52,892 bases of DNA from JAEXNA01 sp050486105 (GCA_050486105.1 JBJHCR010000005.1:1-52892), one strand, 5' to 3'. Numbered from the stretch's first letter, positions 7,705 through 16,205 are shown. Notes: generated by a model not told the origin, from the sequence alone. Numbers and translations are program-made.

Positions 7705-8241
7705 GATTTGGACCGAGACAACTTTCTGTGTTCGGTTGTGGAGGCGTCGGCCACCCACACAAGCTCGGGTTCCCGGCGTCCCCGTGGGTGTGGCAAGGCG
7801 GCTTGAACGACTAGTATCGGGAGCACTTGGGTGGAAACCAACGCGGCCGGCACCCCGAGGGTCCCCGATGCATCGTCGGCCCAAACCGGGAAGTTATTCC
7901 GGAGCAGATCCTTAGCTCGGCTTCCGACCCGGACATTGAGATCTTGGCTACGCTCGGAGGGCAGTAGCCTCAAGCAGTAATTTTTCCGACTCAGCTCACC
8001 TGGTCCGCAGGAGAGTTTAGGTCCCTTTAGGGGCACACGGCTCACACCGCGAGAGCGCCTTAAGTCCCTTTGGGCCCGGAACCAAGTCTAGAGTCTGGGC
8101 CATTGTGTGGCGATGTGAAGTGTAAACAACTGATGAAATCCTCGACGCGGACCTGGACTTTGAGATATTCTTAGACGGAGCGCGTTTTGTCCGCCTGAGC
8201 CAAGAGCGCTTGGGTTCGTGGTGATAAGGTGAGAGTCAGAT
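7705..8241. other. Unexplained 537-bp non-coding block between fliR and flhB
   Basis: No frame here has a convincing start, ribosome binding site or recognisable product. The base use (runs of CCCGG, CCGAGG) looks unlike the flanking genes. Short self-complementary pieces occur throughout: GGTCC/GGACC around the fliR stop, imperfectly paired GCCACCCACAC (~7750) and GTGGGTGTGGC (~7786), and two similar motifs GGTCCCTTTAGGGGC (~8021) and AGTCCCTTTGGGCCC (~8063). It could be a structured RNA, a long leader of flhB, or decayed sequence. I did not recognise RNase P, tmRNA, 6S or SRP RNA. Confidence 0.45.
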
Positions 8242-9318
8242 TTGAGTAACGACAGCGATAAGACGGAAGAGCCGACCGAGCACAAGCTGCAAGAGCAGCG
8301 CAAAAAAGGCCAAGTCATGAAGAGCCAGGATGTCATCTCGACCCTGGGCCTCATTGCTGCTGTGGGTACCTTATATGGAGCCGGCGCCTTCATGTATTAC
8401 TTGATCGAAGACTTCTGGCTCTATTGGTGGGGATTGATCCCCGACTTTGACCCCACCCAGCGCTCCTTTTTTCACGACACTCTTAGTGTCATCGGCATGA
8501 TGACCATGACGCTGGCCCCTCTGCTGGCTGCCGTCTTCATGGCTGGCGTGGTAGCCAATGTCGCCCAAGTTAAGCTTCTCTTTACCGTGGAGCCGATGAA
8601 ACCATCATTGAAAAAGATTAACCCGATCTCCGGATTCAAGAACATCTTTTCCGTGAAGTCGCTGATGGAGCTTTTCAAGCAGTTGGCCAAACTCGGGGTT
8701 GTTGGATGGATTTGTATCAGCGTGGTCAAGGGGGAACTCGAAGGCTTTGCCCTAGCCCCGCTCTTGGATATCCAAACCACCATTTCCATGGTTGGCGACG
8801 TAGTTGCTCAGATCATCAAGTCTGTGGTGCTTGGCATGATCGTCATCGCCGTCGTGGACTACGTCTTTCAGAAAAAGCAGTTCATCAAGTCCATGAAGAT
8901 GAGCTTCAACGATCTCAAAGACGAATATAAAGAAACCGAGGGAAACCCTCAGGTTAAGGCTAAAATACGACAGAAAATGCAGCAAGCGTCCCAAGGAGGG
9001 ATGATGGGGGAAGTCCCCAACGCTAATGCGGTGATCACCAATCCAACACATCTGGCTGTGGCCATCAAGTACGATAAGGAGCAATGTCCGGTCCCCACTG
9101 TGGTAGCCAAAGGTAAGGAGCTCATTGCCGTACAGATCAAGATCAGAGCCGAGGACTGCGAGGTTCCGGTGGTGGAAAACGTGGAGTTGGCCAGGGCCCT
9201 ATTCGGGGCTTGCGAAGTAGGGCAGGCCATTCCTACGGAACTCTACAAGGCCGTCGCTGAGATTTTGGCTTATGTGATGAAATTGAAGCGCAAGAAAGAG
9301 ATGCGCCGTCGGCGTTAG
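8242..9318 (+). CDS. flhB: Flagellar export switch protein FlhB
   Basis: A 358-residue protein with four membrane segments in residues ~30-215 and a cytoplasmic domain containing the autocleavage motif NPTH (~267-270, in NAVITNPTHLAVAIKYD). Autocleavage between Asn and Pro, together with FliK, switches substrate specificity. The N-terminus DKTEEPTEHKLQEQRKKGQV is typical of the family. The start is TTG, with AAGGTGAGAG upstream. The C-terminal tail is strongly basic (KLKRKKEMRRRR). Confidence 0.97.
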   Translation: MSNDSDKTEEPTEHKLQEQRKKGQVMKSQDVISTLGLIAAVGTLYGAGAFMYYLIEDFWLYWWGLIPDFDPTQRSFFHDTLSVIGMMTMTLAPLLAAVFMAGVVANVAQVKLLFTVEPMKPSLKKINPISGFKNIFSVKSLMELFKQLAKLGVVGWICISVVKGELEGFALAPLLDIQTTISMVGDVVAQIIKSVVLGMIVIAVVDYVFQKKQFIKSMKMSFNDLKDEYKETEGNPQVKAKIRQKMQQASQGGMMGEVPNANAVITNPTHLAVAIKYDKEQCPVPTVVAKGKELIAVQIKIRAEDCEVPVVENVELARALFGACEVGQAIPTELYKAVAEILAYVMKLKRKKEMRRRR

Positions 9319-9325
9319 TTTGTCC

Positions 9326-11188
9326 ATGAAGGATTTTCGAAAAGTTCTCTCAGAGCGAGTCTTGGTGGCCGATGGTGCGTTGGGTACAAGGTTGCAGGCC
9401 CTCACCGGGAACGCTCAAGCTTGCATTGACGGATACAATCTCGACCCTAGCTATTCCGAGATTGTCACCCTGGTTCATCGATCTTATGTGGAGGCCGGCG
9501 CCGATATTATCCTGACCAACACCTACGGGGCTAACGCCATCAAGTTGGACAGATATACACGCAAGAGTCACGTTTTGGCCATCAATGAGGAGGGTGCGAG
9601 GTTGGCCCGCAAGGCCGTGGGCTCTCAGCCGGTGTTCGTAGCCGGCTCTGTCGGACCTCTGGAATGGTGCGGGACCTACGATGAACGCTGCGAGGAAAGG
9701 TTTGCGGAGATCTTCTTGGAACAGATTCGTGGCTTGGTCGAGGGGGGAGTGGACCTCCTCTTGTTCGAGACGTTTCAGGGGATGGCAGAGTCTCGAGGAG
9801 CTCTCTTGGCCGCTCAGGAGTTCTCCCTTCCGGTCATTTTTAGTATTGGTGGGGTGACCAATGGGCGGACCAGTCTAGGAGTCGAGGTAGAAGAATTGGC
9901 GCTCCTAGCGACCTCTTTCCAAGTTGATCTGGTTGGGGTAAATTGTCGAGGCACCTTCGATATCTACGAGTCCATAGAGAGGATCGCTCGGGTGACTCCA
10001 CACCCGTTGGTGGCGATGCCGAATGCCGGTTCTCCCGAGATCGACAGAGGCAGGGTTGCCTATCGAGCGGAACCTCATTTGTTTCGAGATTTCGCCAGAC
10101 GATTAGTGGAAGCTGGGGTCAACGTCGTTGGAGGCTGCTGCGGAACGGGACCAGAGCACGTCCGACAGATGAAAGAAGCGGTCTCAGGACTGCCGGTGCC
10201 CTCTCCTAGGTCGGTCTCGGAGGTTCGCATAGTGGCCTCCTCGTCAACGACTCCGAAGTCCGTTCAGGCCGAGACCGAAGTGGAGAAAGTCTTCAAAACG
10301 GTTCCTTTTGTGGTTTCCGTGGAGATGAGAACTTCCCGGACGGCTGAGCTCGGAGGATTTCTTGAAGCCGGGCGACGCTTGGCGCGCCGAGGCGTTCACC
10401 TTTTTGATGTCCCCGATAACGCTGGAGCCAAAGTCGCCCTGGACCCCATGGTGTCATCTTTTCGACTTCAACAAGAGACTCGAATACCCACGGTCATGCA
10501 TCTGTCCGCATCCCATCGAAATTTGATTGCCACTCAGTCCTACCTTCTGGGCTGCTGGGAAGCCGGAGTGAGTGCCATTCTGGCGGTGACCGGAGATCAT
10601 CCCAACGTGGGAGATCACGATAAGTACGCCAGCCGTGTCAACGACATCAAGAGTTCCGTGAATCTCTTGAAATTGATGAGCGATCTTAATGGAGGGAAGC
10701 TCTTTAACGGTTCCCCTTGCCATCCCACAGGTTTTTTTGCTGGGGCGGGCTTCAATCCCATGCGAAATCTCACGCCACAGCTCAAGTGGCTTGAAAAAAA
10801 GGTTGCTGCAGGCGCCAAATTCCTTTACACCCAGCCCCTGTATGACGTGGCGGATGCGGTGAGGATGATGAAAGCTCTAGAACCCTTCGGGTTGCCGGTA
10901 TTGGTAGGCATACTGCCCCTGTCGAATCGTCGTAACGCTGAATTTTTTGCTGCCGGGAAGATTCCAGGGGTGATTATTCCAGAAAGAGTTCTCGAGCGAT
11001 ACCGGAGAATCGACTCTGATGTCGAAGCTATGGACCTAGGCGTGGAAATGGCTTCAGAAATGCTGTTAGAACTGCAAGGAGTGGTGCATGGGTGCTATCT
11101 TATCCCACCGTTCGTCAAAGACAAGTTTTTCAGAACTGAAGAGATTTTAGAGCGAGCAGGAGTAAGTAGAGCGAGGATGTCGGCATAA
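9326..11188 (+). CDS. Bifunctional homocysteine S-methyltransferase / methylenetetrahydrofolate reductase
   Basis: About 620 residues with two enzymes in one chain. Residues ~1-290 form a homocysteine S-methyltransferase barrel (VLVADGALGTRLQ, LTNTYGAN, VGVNCRG, and the Zn-binding GGCCGTGPEHVRQM). Residues ~330-620 form a MetF-like (MTHFR) FAD barrel with VVSVEMRT, ILAVTGDHP and AAGAKFLYTQPLYDV. The fusion is known from YitJ-type proteins. It would reduce methylene-THF and feed methyl groups toward methionine. A TTG at 9320 would add two residues; I prefer the ATG at 9326. It lies tightly between flhB and flhA, a metabolic gene inside an export-gate operon. Confidence 0.9.
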   Translation: MKDFRKVLSERVLVADGALGTRLQALTGNAQACIDGYNLDPSYSEIVTLVHRSYVEAGADIILTNTYGANAIKLDRYTRKSHVLAINEEGARLARKAVGSQPVFVAGSVGPLEWCGTYDERCEERFAEIFLEQIRGLVEGGVDLLLFETFQGMAESRGALLAAQEFSLPVIFSIGGVTNGRTSLGVEVEELALLATSFQVDLVGVNCRGTFDIYESIERIARVTPHPLVAMPNAGSPEIDRGRVAYRAEPHLFRDFARRLVEAGVNVVGGCCGTGPEHVRQMKEAVSGLPVPSPRSVSEVRIVASSSTTPKSVQAETEVEKVFKTVPFVVSVEMRTSRTAELGGFLEAGRRLARRGVHLFDVPDNAGAKVALDPMVSSFRLQQETRIPTVMHLSASHRNLIATQSYLLGCWEAGVSAILAVTGDHPNVGDHDKYASRVNDIKSSVNLLKLMSDLNGGKLFNGSPCHPTGFFAGAGFNPMRNLTPQLKWLEKKVAAGAKFLYTQPLYDVADAVRMMKALEPFGLPVLVGILPLSNRRNAEFFAAGKIPGVIIPERVLERYRRIDSDVEAMDLGVEMASEMLLELQGVVHGCYLIPPFVKDKFFRTEEILERAGVSRARMSA

Positions 11189-11191
11189 GAC

Positions 11192-13363
11192 ATGGGTGAC
11201 CATCCCTTACTTAAGATACTGAAGTTTTCTGATGTTGCAACCGCGGTCGGAATCATCGGCGTCGTCTTCATGCTCATTGTTCCGTTGCCAAGTTGGCTGC
11301 TGGACCTCTTGTTGGCCCTGAACATCGCCATGGCCATCGTGATCATCTTGATCTCGATCTACATCCAAGAACCCCTGCAGTTCTCGGTTTTTCCGACTTT
11401 GCTGCTGTGTTTTACCTTATTTAAGTTGGCTCTTGACGTTTCTTCGACCCGCATGGTCTTGCTCTATGGATGGATGAAGGATCCGGTCACCGGAGACCCC
11501 ATCGGAGCCGGGACGATCATTCCCGCCTTCGGAAAAGTGGTGGTCGGTGGCAATATCGTAGTGGGCTTTGTCATGTTCATCATCTTGATCGTGATTCAGC
11601 TCATGGTGATCGTCAACGGTGCTGAGCGTATCGCCCAGGTGGCTGCTCGTTTCACCTTGGACGCTATGCCCGGTAAACAGATGGCTATCGATGCCGACTT
11701 GCACTCGGGGACCATCGACGCCGACGAGGCTCGGAAGCGACGAAAAACCATCGAGCGCGAGTCCGACTTCTACGGATCTATGGACGGTGCCGGTAAGTTC
11801 GTCAAGGGCGATAGTATGGCGTCTATCGTGATCATGATCGTCAATATCGCCGGCGGTATCATGGTGGGTATCTTCTATCACAGCATGACCGCCACCGATG
11901 CCTTGAACACTTTCGCGATTTTGACCATCGGCAACGGACTGGTGACCACGGTTCCAGGTTTCTTGGTGTCGACGTCCATGGGTATGATCGTCTCCCGGGC
12001 TGCTTCAGAGTCCAATCTGGGTGACGACTTGGCCAAGCAGCTTACCGCACGACCCGATGTGCTTAAACTGGCCTCCGCCTTTATGGGTTTGCTCGGAATT
12101 CTCGGGTTTGCCGGCTTGGTTGCCTTTCCACCCCTACCGTTCTTGTTTCTGGGGACGTTCTTCTACTTCTTTGGTGTTGTCTTGGGCAAGGCGGCAGAGG
12201 ATGAAGACCTCGTAGCAGAGTTGACCGGTGGTGACCCGGCCGCCGGTGGCGGTGGTGGTGATGCCGGTGGAGGAGGAGCTGCGGGCGCTGCGGGTGGTGG
12301 CGGAGACGCACCAGGCAAGAAGCCTGAGAGTGTCGTCCAATTGATGCAGGTTGATGCCATCTCCTTGGAAGTTGGTCGTGGACTGCTGTCGCTGGTCGAC
12401 CCTCGTGAAGGCGCAAAGCTCCTCGAGCGAGTGACTTCCATCCGTCGTCACGTGGCTATGGAGCTTGGAATCGTGGTCCCCGGTGTCCGCTTCAGAGACA
12501 ACTTGCAGCTCAAGCCAAACACTTATGTCATCAAGATCAAGGAGATCGAAGTTGCTCAGGGTGAGGTACAAGTCAATCAGTTTCTGGCCATCGGCCCGGA
12601 AGAGAAGCTCAAGAACCTTCGAGGTATCAAAACCGTCGACCCCACCTACGGAATGCCCGGTGTTTGGATCTCTCCCGAGCAGCGCGGTGACGCCGAACGT
12701 TTCGGTTGTATGATCTTTGACCCGGTGAGCGTGGTGGCAACCCAACTCACCGAGGTGGTGCGAAGTCACGCCTCAGAATTGCTCGGTCGTCAGGAAGTTC
12801 AGGCCCTCATCGACACCATCAAGAAGACCCATCCCGCGGTGGTCAAGGAACTCATCCCGGATGGTTTGCAACTCGGTGAAGTTCAGAAGGTCCTGCAGAA
12901 CCTGGTCAAAGAGAGAGTCTCTATTCGTGACCTCGTGAGCATCTTGGAGACCCTGGCTGACAACGTTCACATGACCAAGGATCCCGAGATGCTCACTGAG
13001 TTCGCTCGAGTGGCCTTGTCTCGCTCGATCTGTAAAGAGTACATGAACAATGAAGGGACCATCAACGTCATTACCTTGGATCCGGGTATTGAGCAGACCA
13101 TACAGGCTTCGATTCAAAGAACCGATCAGGGGTCGTTCTTGACCATAGATCCCAATGTCGGACAGGAGATACTCCAGGCGATCTCGCTTCAGGTTGAATC
13201 TCTGCAGGAGAAAGGTCTCCAACCGATCTTGCTGACTTCTCCACCTATCCGTCCGTCTCTGCGAAAGCTTACAGAACGCTCATTCCCGAATCTTGTTCTT
13301 CTTAGTTGGAACGAGATCGCACCGAAGGTTAACGTCAACTCCGTATCCATGGTAGCTATGTAA
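11192..13363 (+). CDS. flhA: Flagellar export gate protein FlhA
   Basis: A 723-residue protein. About eight membrane segments occupy residues 1-~325, with SVFPTLLLCFTLFKLALDVSSTRMVL and the FHIPEP-region sequence DAMPGKQMAIDADLHSGTID (~160-180). The cytoplasmic nonameric domain follows from ~385 to the end. The two are joined by an unusually Gly/Ala-rich linker (~residues 346-375, nucleotides ~12229-12320). The gene starts 3 bp after the methyltransferase stop, and its own stop is followed within 10 bp by the aminotransferase start, so all are probably co-transcribed. Confidence 0.97.
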   Translation: MGDHPLLKILKFSDVATAVGIIGVVFMLIVPLPSWLLDLLLALNIAMAIVIILISIYIQEPLQFSVFPTLLLCFTLFKLALDVSSTRMVLLYGWMKDPVTGDPIGAGTIIPAFGKVVVGGNIVVGFVMFIILIVIQLMVIVNGAERIAQVAARFTLDAMPGKQMAIDADLHSGTIDADEARKRRKTIERESDFYGSMDGAGKFVKGDSMASIVIMIVNIAGGIMVGIFYHSMTATDALNTFAILTIGNGLVTTVPGFLVSTSMGMIVSRAASESNLGDDLAKQLTARPDVLKLASAFMGLLGILGFAGLVAFPPLPFLFLGTFFYFFGVVLGKAAEDEDLVAELTGGDPAAGGGGGDAGGGGAAGAAGGGGDAPGKKPESVVQLMQVDAISLEVGRGLLSLVDPREGAKLLERVTSIRRHVAMELGIVVPGVRFRDNLQLKPNTYVIKIKEIEVAQGEVQVNQFLAIGPEEKLKNLRGIKTVDPTYGMPGVWISPEQRGDAERFGCMIFDPVSVVATQLTEVVRSHASELLGRQEVQALIDTIKKTHPAVVKELIPDGLQLGEVQKVLQNLVKERVSIRDLVSILETLADNVHMTKDPEMLTEFARVALSRSICKEYMNNEGTINVITLDPGIEQTIQASIQRTDQGSFLTIDPNVGQEILQAISLQVESLQEKGLQPILLTSPPIRPSLRKLTERSFPNLVLLSWNEIAPKVNVNSVSMVAM

Positions 13364-13372
13364 GAGGTAGTC

Positions 13373-14758
13373 ATGAATTCTTATCTTCCCAAGCATCTTC
13401 TCGAAGGACTTGAAGTGAGTCCCGAGCGAGCTCAAGAGCTCAAAGCCAGCATCGCACAAAGTCTGGATCGGCACGTCTCCCCGTACATTGTTCGAGGGTC
13501 TCAAGCGATGGGTGCTGATTTCGTCGAGTGGAGGGGTGAAGGCAAGTACATTTATAGTCCAGATGGTCAGAGGCTGTTTGACTGTGTCGGTGCCGGAGGG
13601 GTGTTCGCTCTCGGCTACGCCCACCCGGACCTGGTAGAGGCTTTGACTTTGCAACTCCAGCGAGGCGGATTGGTGTCTCGAGTTGGTTTTGTTCCGGGGC
13701 AAGCGGAATTGGCCGACAAGTTGACGGCCTTGGTCCCCGAGAGCCTCAAGTATGTGTATTTTGCCAACAGCGGAACAGAAGCCATCGAAGCGGCCATCAA
13801 GTTGGCTCGGCTGTGTACGGGTAAGAAGAAATTGATTGGAACGAAACTGGGATATCACGGGATGTCCATCGGCACCATTTCTCTTTCAGAGATCGCCATG
13901 TGGAGGGATGGGGTAGGGCCTTTCGTGGAAGCCACTCGTCTGGTCACTCACGGAGATCTGGACTCCCTGGCTCAGGAACTCGATGATGACACCGCTGCCG
14001 TGGTCCTAGAGCCGATTCAATGGGCTTCGGGGTGCAAGGTTGCTGCTCAGGATTATTTTCCTAAGGTTCTTGAAATGTGTCGAGCCAAGGGGGCGCTCTT
14101 GATTCTCGATGAAATCCAGACCGGTCTAGGTAGGACCGGTACCACTTTTGCCTTTGAGCATTGGGGCGTGGTGCCTGACATCCTCTGTGTCGGTAAGATC
14201 TTGTCTGGTGGGATGGTTCCCATCGCGGCAACCATGTACACTGAGCAAGTTCAAAAGAGCGAGCGTATGCGCTCTCTCTTCAATAATTCGAGTTTTGCCG
14301 GGAATGCCTTAGCCTGCACAGCCGGGATTACAACTTTGAATCTCCTAGAGGATCAGTATTTGGCCAAAGCCAAGAGTCTCGGGGAAGATTTGGGGTGCTG
14401 CTTCGAGGAATTAGTGGGAAGATTCAAGCCCATGCTCTTAGGTTATCACGGTTTGGGCTTGATGCGATGTCTGGAGTTCAGTCTTCCATTGCTCGGAATG
14501 CTTTTTAGTGACCGAATGCGCAGGGACCACAATATCCTGGTTGCCGCCATGGGTCACATCCCTCAGTTCGTGAGGATCAGCCCACCCTTTCTGTGTGACT
14601 CTGAGGACATCGAGCAATTGGGTCAGGCTGCCTCACAGGTTTTGCAAGACCTCTTGACTATGCCGGCCCAGGATATGACTCAAGAATTCACAGACCTGGT
14701 GCAGCGATTTACCCGCTCCATGGCTGAACTTGAGGAGCAAGTTGAGGTGCCCAGGTGA
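13373..14758 (+). CDS. Class III PLP-dependent aminotransferase (ornithine/putrescine type)
   Basis: A 461-residue aminotransferase of the acetylornithine/ornithine/putrescine family. Visible are the cofactor region VYFANSGTEAIEAAIKLAR (~residues 123-141), the Asp-containing LLILDEIQTGLGRTGTTFAF (~242-261) and the Schiff-base lysine in CVGKILSGGMVPIAAT (~275-290). The N-terminal ~50 residues are typical of the long ornithine/putrescine type. It probably transfers the omega-amino group to 2-oxoglutarate. The substrate cannot be fixed from sequence alone. GTG of the next gene overlaps its stop, indicating coupling. Confidence 0.88.
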   Translation: MNSYLPKHLLEGLEVSPERAQELKASIAQSLDRHVSPYIVRGSQAMGADFVEWRGEGKYIYSPDGQRLFDCVGAGGVFALGYAHPDLVEALTLQLQRGGLVSRVGFVPGQAELADKLTALVPESLKYVYFANSGTEAIEAAIKLARLCTGKKKLIGTKLGYHGMSIGTISLSEIAMWRDGVGPFVEATRLVTHGDLDSLAQELDDDTAAVVLEPIQWASGCKVAAQDYFPKVLEMCRAKGALLILDEIQTGLGRTGTTFAFEHWGVVPDILCVGKILSGGMVPIAATMYTEQVQKSERMRSLFNNSSFAGNALACTAGITTLNLLEDQYLAKAKSLGEDLGCCFEELVGRFKPMLLGYHGLGLMRCLEFSLPLLGMLFSDRMRRDHNILVAAMGHIPQFVRISPPFLCDSEDIEQLGQAASQVLQDLLTMPAQDMTQEFTDLVQRFTRSMAELEEQVEVPR

Positions 14759-15063
14759 GGCCTCGTCTTGGGCTGACTCCAGAGGAGTTGATCGAAACCT
14801 TCAATCAGATGTACCTCCAGAGCTGGAACGAGGTGTCTGATAAGCTCCGTTGGGACTTGGCCAAGCTCCACTCTCAACCTGGTCAAGAGGAAAGCGACTT
14901 GGCTCCATTTCTTTTGGAACTCATGGAGGCAGTGGTCAATGCCGCCAGAGACTCTACTGTTCTGACTATTTATGAAAACAATGAGCGCCTGGCTCAAGAA
15001 CTCGAATCCTGCGGCATAGAACTCCCCTTGCAATACGATGATGAGGACGAAGAAGACGAGTGA
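14755..15063 (+). CDS. Small acidic protein of unknown function
   Basis: A 102-residue protein, mostly helical by composition, ending in the acidic run YDDEDEEDE. It begins at a GTG that overlaps the aminotransferase stop (GTGA) and lacks its own strong ribosome binding site, so it is probably translated by coupling. LTPEELIETFNQMYLQSW and FLLELMEAVVNAA could be two amphipathic helices. No known family recognised. Its position directly before the small helical protein cluster may or may not be meaningful. Confidence 0.6.
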   Translation: MRPRLGLTPEELIETFNQMYLQSWNEVSDKLRWDLAKLHSQPGQEESDLAPFLLELMEAVVNAARDSTVLTIYENNERLAQELESCGIELPLQYDDEDEEDE

Positions 15064-15097
15064 ATCCGGCTCTGATTCCTGGATTTTTTCAGGAATT

Positions 15098-15153
15098 GTT
15101 AACCTAAGGTTATCGTCTTGTTTGAAGCTTCCGTCCTGGAGCTGTGGTACTCT
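15098..15153 (+). promoter_or_regulatory. Direct-repeat activator box and promoter, small helical protein 1
   Basis: GTTAAC (15098-15103), CTAAG, GTTATC (15109-15114), then 33 bases to TACTCT (15148-15153), a possible -10. The position of a -35 holds AAGCTT, which is not a match. The architecture is the same as at 1834 and 15785. Confidence 0.6.
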
Positions 15154-15209
15154 GAGCATGTTCTCGAAAGCAAAGAATCATCCATCTATGGGAGCAGCTC
15201 CGGAGCACG

Positions 15210-15305
15210 ATGAATCTGCGCGAAATCATGCATGCCGCAAAGGGTTGGCAGCAGCGAGAGCGCCTGAAAGTTCGGTATTCGAATGGCATTATCCCAACTC
15301 CTTAA
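15210..15305 (+). CDS. Possible 31-codon leader ORF
   Basis: ATG at 15210 with GGAG five bases upstream opens a 31-codon frame (MNLREIMHAAKGWQQRERLK...) ending at TAA 15303-15305. It overlaps the start of the 89-residue gene at 15283, which itself has no good ribosome binding site. Translation of this leader could bring ribosomes to the downstream start. This is a structural inference; the peptide matches nothing I know. Confidence 0.35.
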   Translation: MNLREIMHAAKGWQQRERLKVRYSNGIIPTP

Positions 15306-15552
15306 CGGTTTTCAACTTCCCAATTTGGCTCATCGAGCAGCTCTAGTACAACAGCAGATGAGCGATTTCCAGCAAGCTCAGACCATCGACACCCAGATGG
15401 TTGCTGAAGCCCAGAAAAACCAAACTCAAAGGTGGGCTCTGATGAGCGATTTGCAGACCAAGATTCATGAAATGACGACCGACGTCACGGTCAATAAGGC
15501 GAAGGCGGCTGATAAGCTTCATCAGAAGTTGTCACGATATATTCAAAGTTGA
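15283..15552 (+). CDS. Small helical protein, copy 1 (novel paralogous family)
   Basis: An 89-residue, Gln/Ala-rich, Cys-free protein predicted to be largely helical. It is nearly the same as the gene at 15880: shared blocks include QQQMSDFQQAQTI, AEAQKNQ, SDLQTKIHE and TTDVT, and both end YIQS. The core pattern R...D.QTKI.EM....T......A.K......I.S also fits the protein at 43640-43909 and, more loosely, the C-terminus of the one at 16291. No signal peptide or membrane segment. The ATG lacks a clear Shine-Dalgarno, and a short leader ORF overlaps it. Size and helicity would suit a secreted or polymerising substrate of a type III export system, but I know of no matching family. Confidence 0.8.
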   Translation: MALSQLLNGFQLPNLAHRAALVQQQMSDFQQAQTIDTQMVAEAQKNQTQRWALMSDLQTKIHEMTTDVTVNKAKAADKLHQKLSRYIQS

Positions 15553-15589
15553 GGCCAATCATAAATTGTGGGATTCTGCTCGATCGTAG

Positions 15590-15756
15590 CTAGGGCGTGT
15601 CATCAATCAACCTTCCGTCGCTAAACTCGCCCATTTTCACCCTCTGCAAGCGATATTTTTCTGAAATACAACTCGGTATTAGGCGAAAAATCTCACTTGC
15701 AGAGTGCAAAAATGTTCTTCGCGTAGCTTGAAACGTTGATTGATGACACGCCCTAG
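15590..15756. mobile_element. MITE-like palindromic element, 167 bp
   Basis: A perfect 22-bp inverted repeat, CTAGGGCGTGTCATCAATCA plus AC at 15590-15611, and its complement at 15735-15756. The pairing continues imperfectly inward (CTCTGCAAGCGATATTTTTC on one arm against CTCTGCAAGTGAGATTTTTC read from the other), so almost the whole element is one long imperfect hairpin with no coding capacity. CTAG at both ends would fit target-site use like that of IS5-family elements (YTAR targets). The family assignment is inference. It sits between the two tandem small-protein genes. Confidence 0.85.
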
Positions 15757-15784
15757 AATTGACCCAGCAGAATTGCTTGGGGTC

Positions 15785-15840
15785 GTTAACAAAAAGTTAA
15801 CAGCATGCTCTTTATCGAGGACTTGTCAGCATGGTATAGT
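15785..15840 (+). promoter_or_regulatory. Direct-repeat activator box and promoter, small helical protein 2
   Basis: GTTAAC (15785-15790), AAAAA, GTTAAC (15796-15801), then 33 bases to TATAGT (15835-15840), the best -10 of the group. The -35 position holds TTATCG, a poor match. The predicted transcript starts ~30 nt before the ATG at 15880. Confidence 0.7.
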
Positions 15841-15879
15841 TACCACAGAGAGAGATAAGACTTCGGAGGAAACAGTTCT

Positions 15880-16137
15880 ATGGCAATTCCCGGTTTTCAG
15901 ATGCCCAACTTGGCTAACCAAGCGGCTTTGATGCAACAGCAGATGAGTGACTTTCAGCAGGCTCAGACTATCAACACCCAGATGGCAGCCGAGGCTCAGA
16001 AGAACCAGGCCCAGCGCTGGTCCATGATGAGCGACCTGCAGACCAAGATTCACGAGATCACAACCGATGTGACAATCAATAAGGCCAAGATGGCAGATAA
16101 GCTCCACGGCAAACTGTCTCAGTACATCCAGAGTTAA
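15880..16137 (+). CDS. Small helical protein, copy 2 (novel paralogous family)
   Basis: An 85-residue paralogue of the gene at 15283, with most positions identical from PNLA onward. Key segments are MQQQMSDFQQAQTI, EAQKNQAQRWSMMSDLQTKI and ADKLHGKLSQYIQS. It is Met/Gln-rich, lacks Cys, and is predicted to be one or two long helices. GGAGG lies 13-14 bases upstream of the ATG. It has its own box-type promoter and a strong terminator, so it forms a monocistronic, probably abundant transcript. Function unknown. Candidates are an exported structural subunit or secreted protein; neither is proven. Confidence 0.85.
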   Translation: MAIPGFQMPNLANQAALMQQQMSDFQQAQTINTQMAAEAQKNQAQRWSMMSDLQTKIHEITTDVTINKAKMADKLHGKLSQYIQS

Positions 16138-16166
16138 ATTTTCGGAACTCTTCGGAGTTTCAGCGA

Positions 16167-16205
16167 ATGCGAAAAGAGCCCTAAAGGGGGCTTTTTTCGC
16201 ATTTT
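16167..16205 (+). terminator. Rho-independent terminator after small helical protein 2
   Basis: AATGCGAAAAGAGCCC, loop TAAA, then GGGGGCTTTTTTCGCATT: a long stem containing a six-T run, 30-70 bp after the stop codon. Confidence 0.85.

Noticed and set aside
7652..8045. ORFs of 87 aa (+) and 114 aa (-) in the fliR-flhB gap
   Set aside because: Neither has a ribosome binding site, family resemblance or plausible codon use; they overlap each other on opposite strands.
15880..16137. Identification of the small helical proteins as PrgI/MxiH-type needle proteins or WXG100 proteins
   Set aside because: Size is similar, but the sequence core does not match the needle motif and no WxG turn is present.
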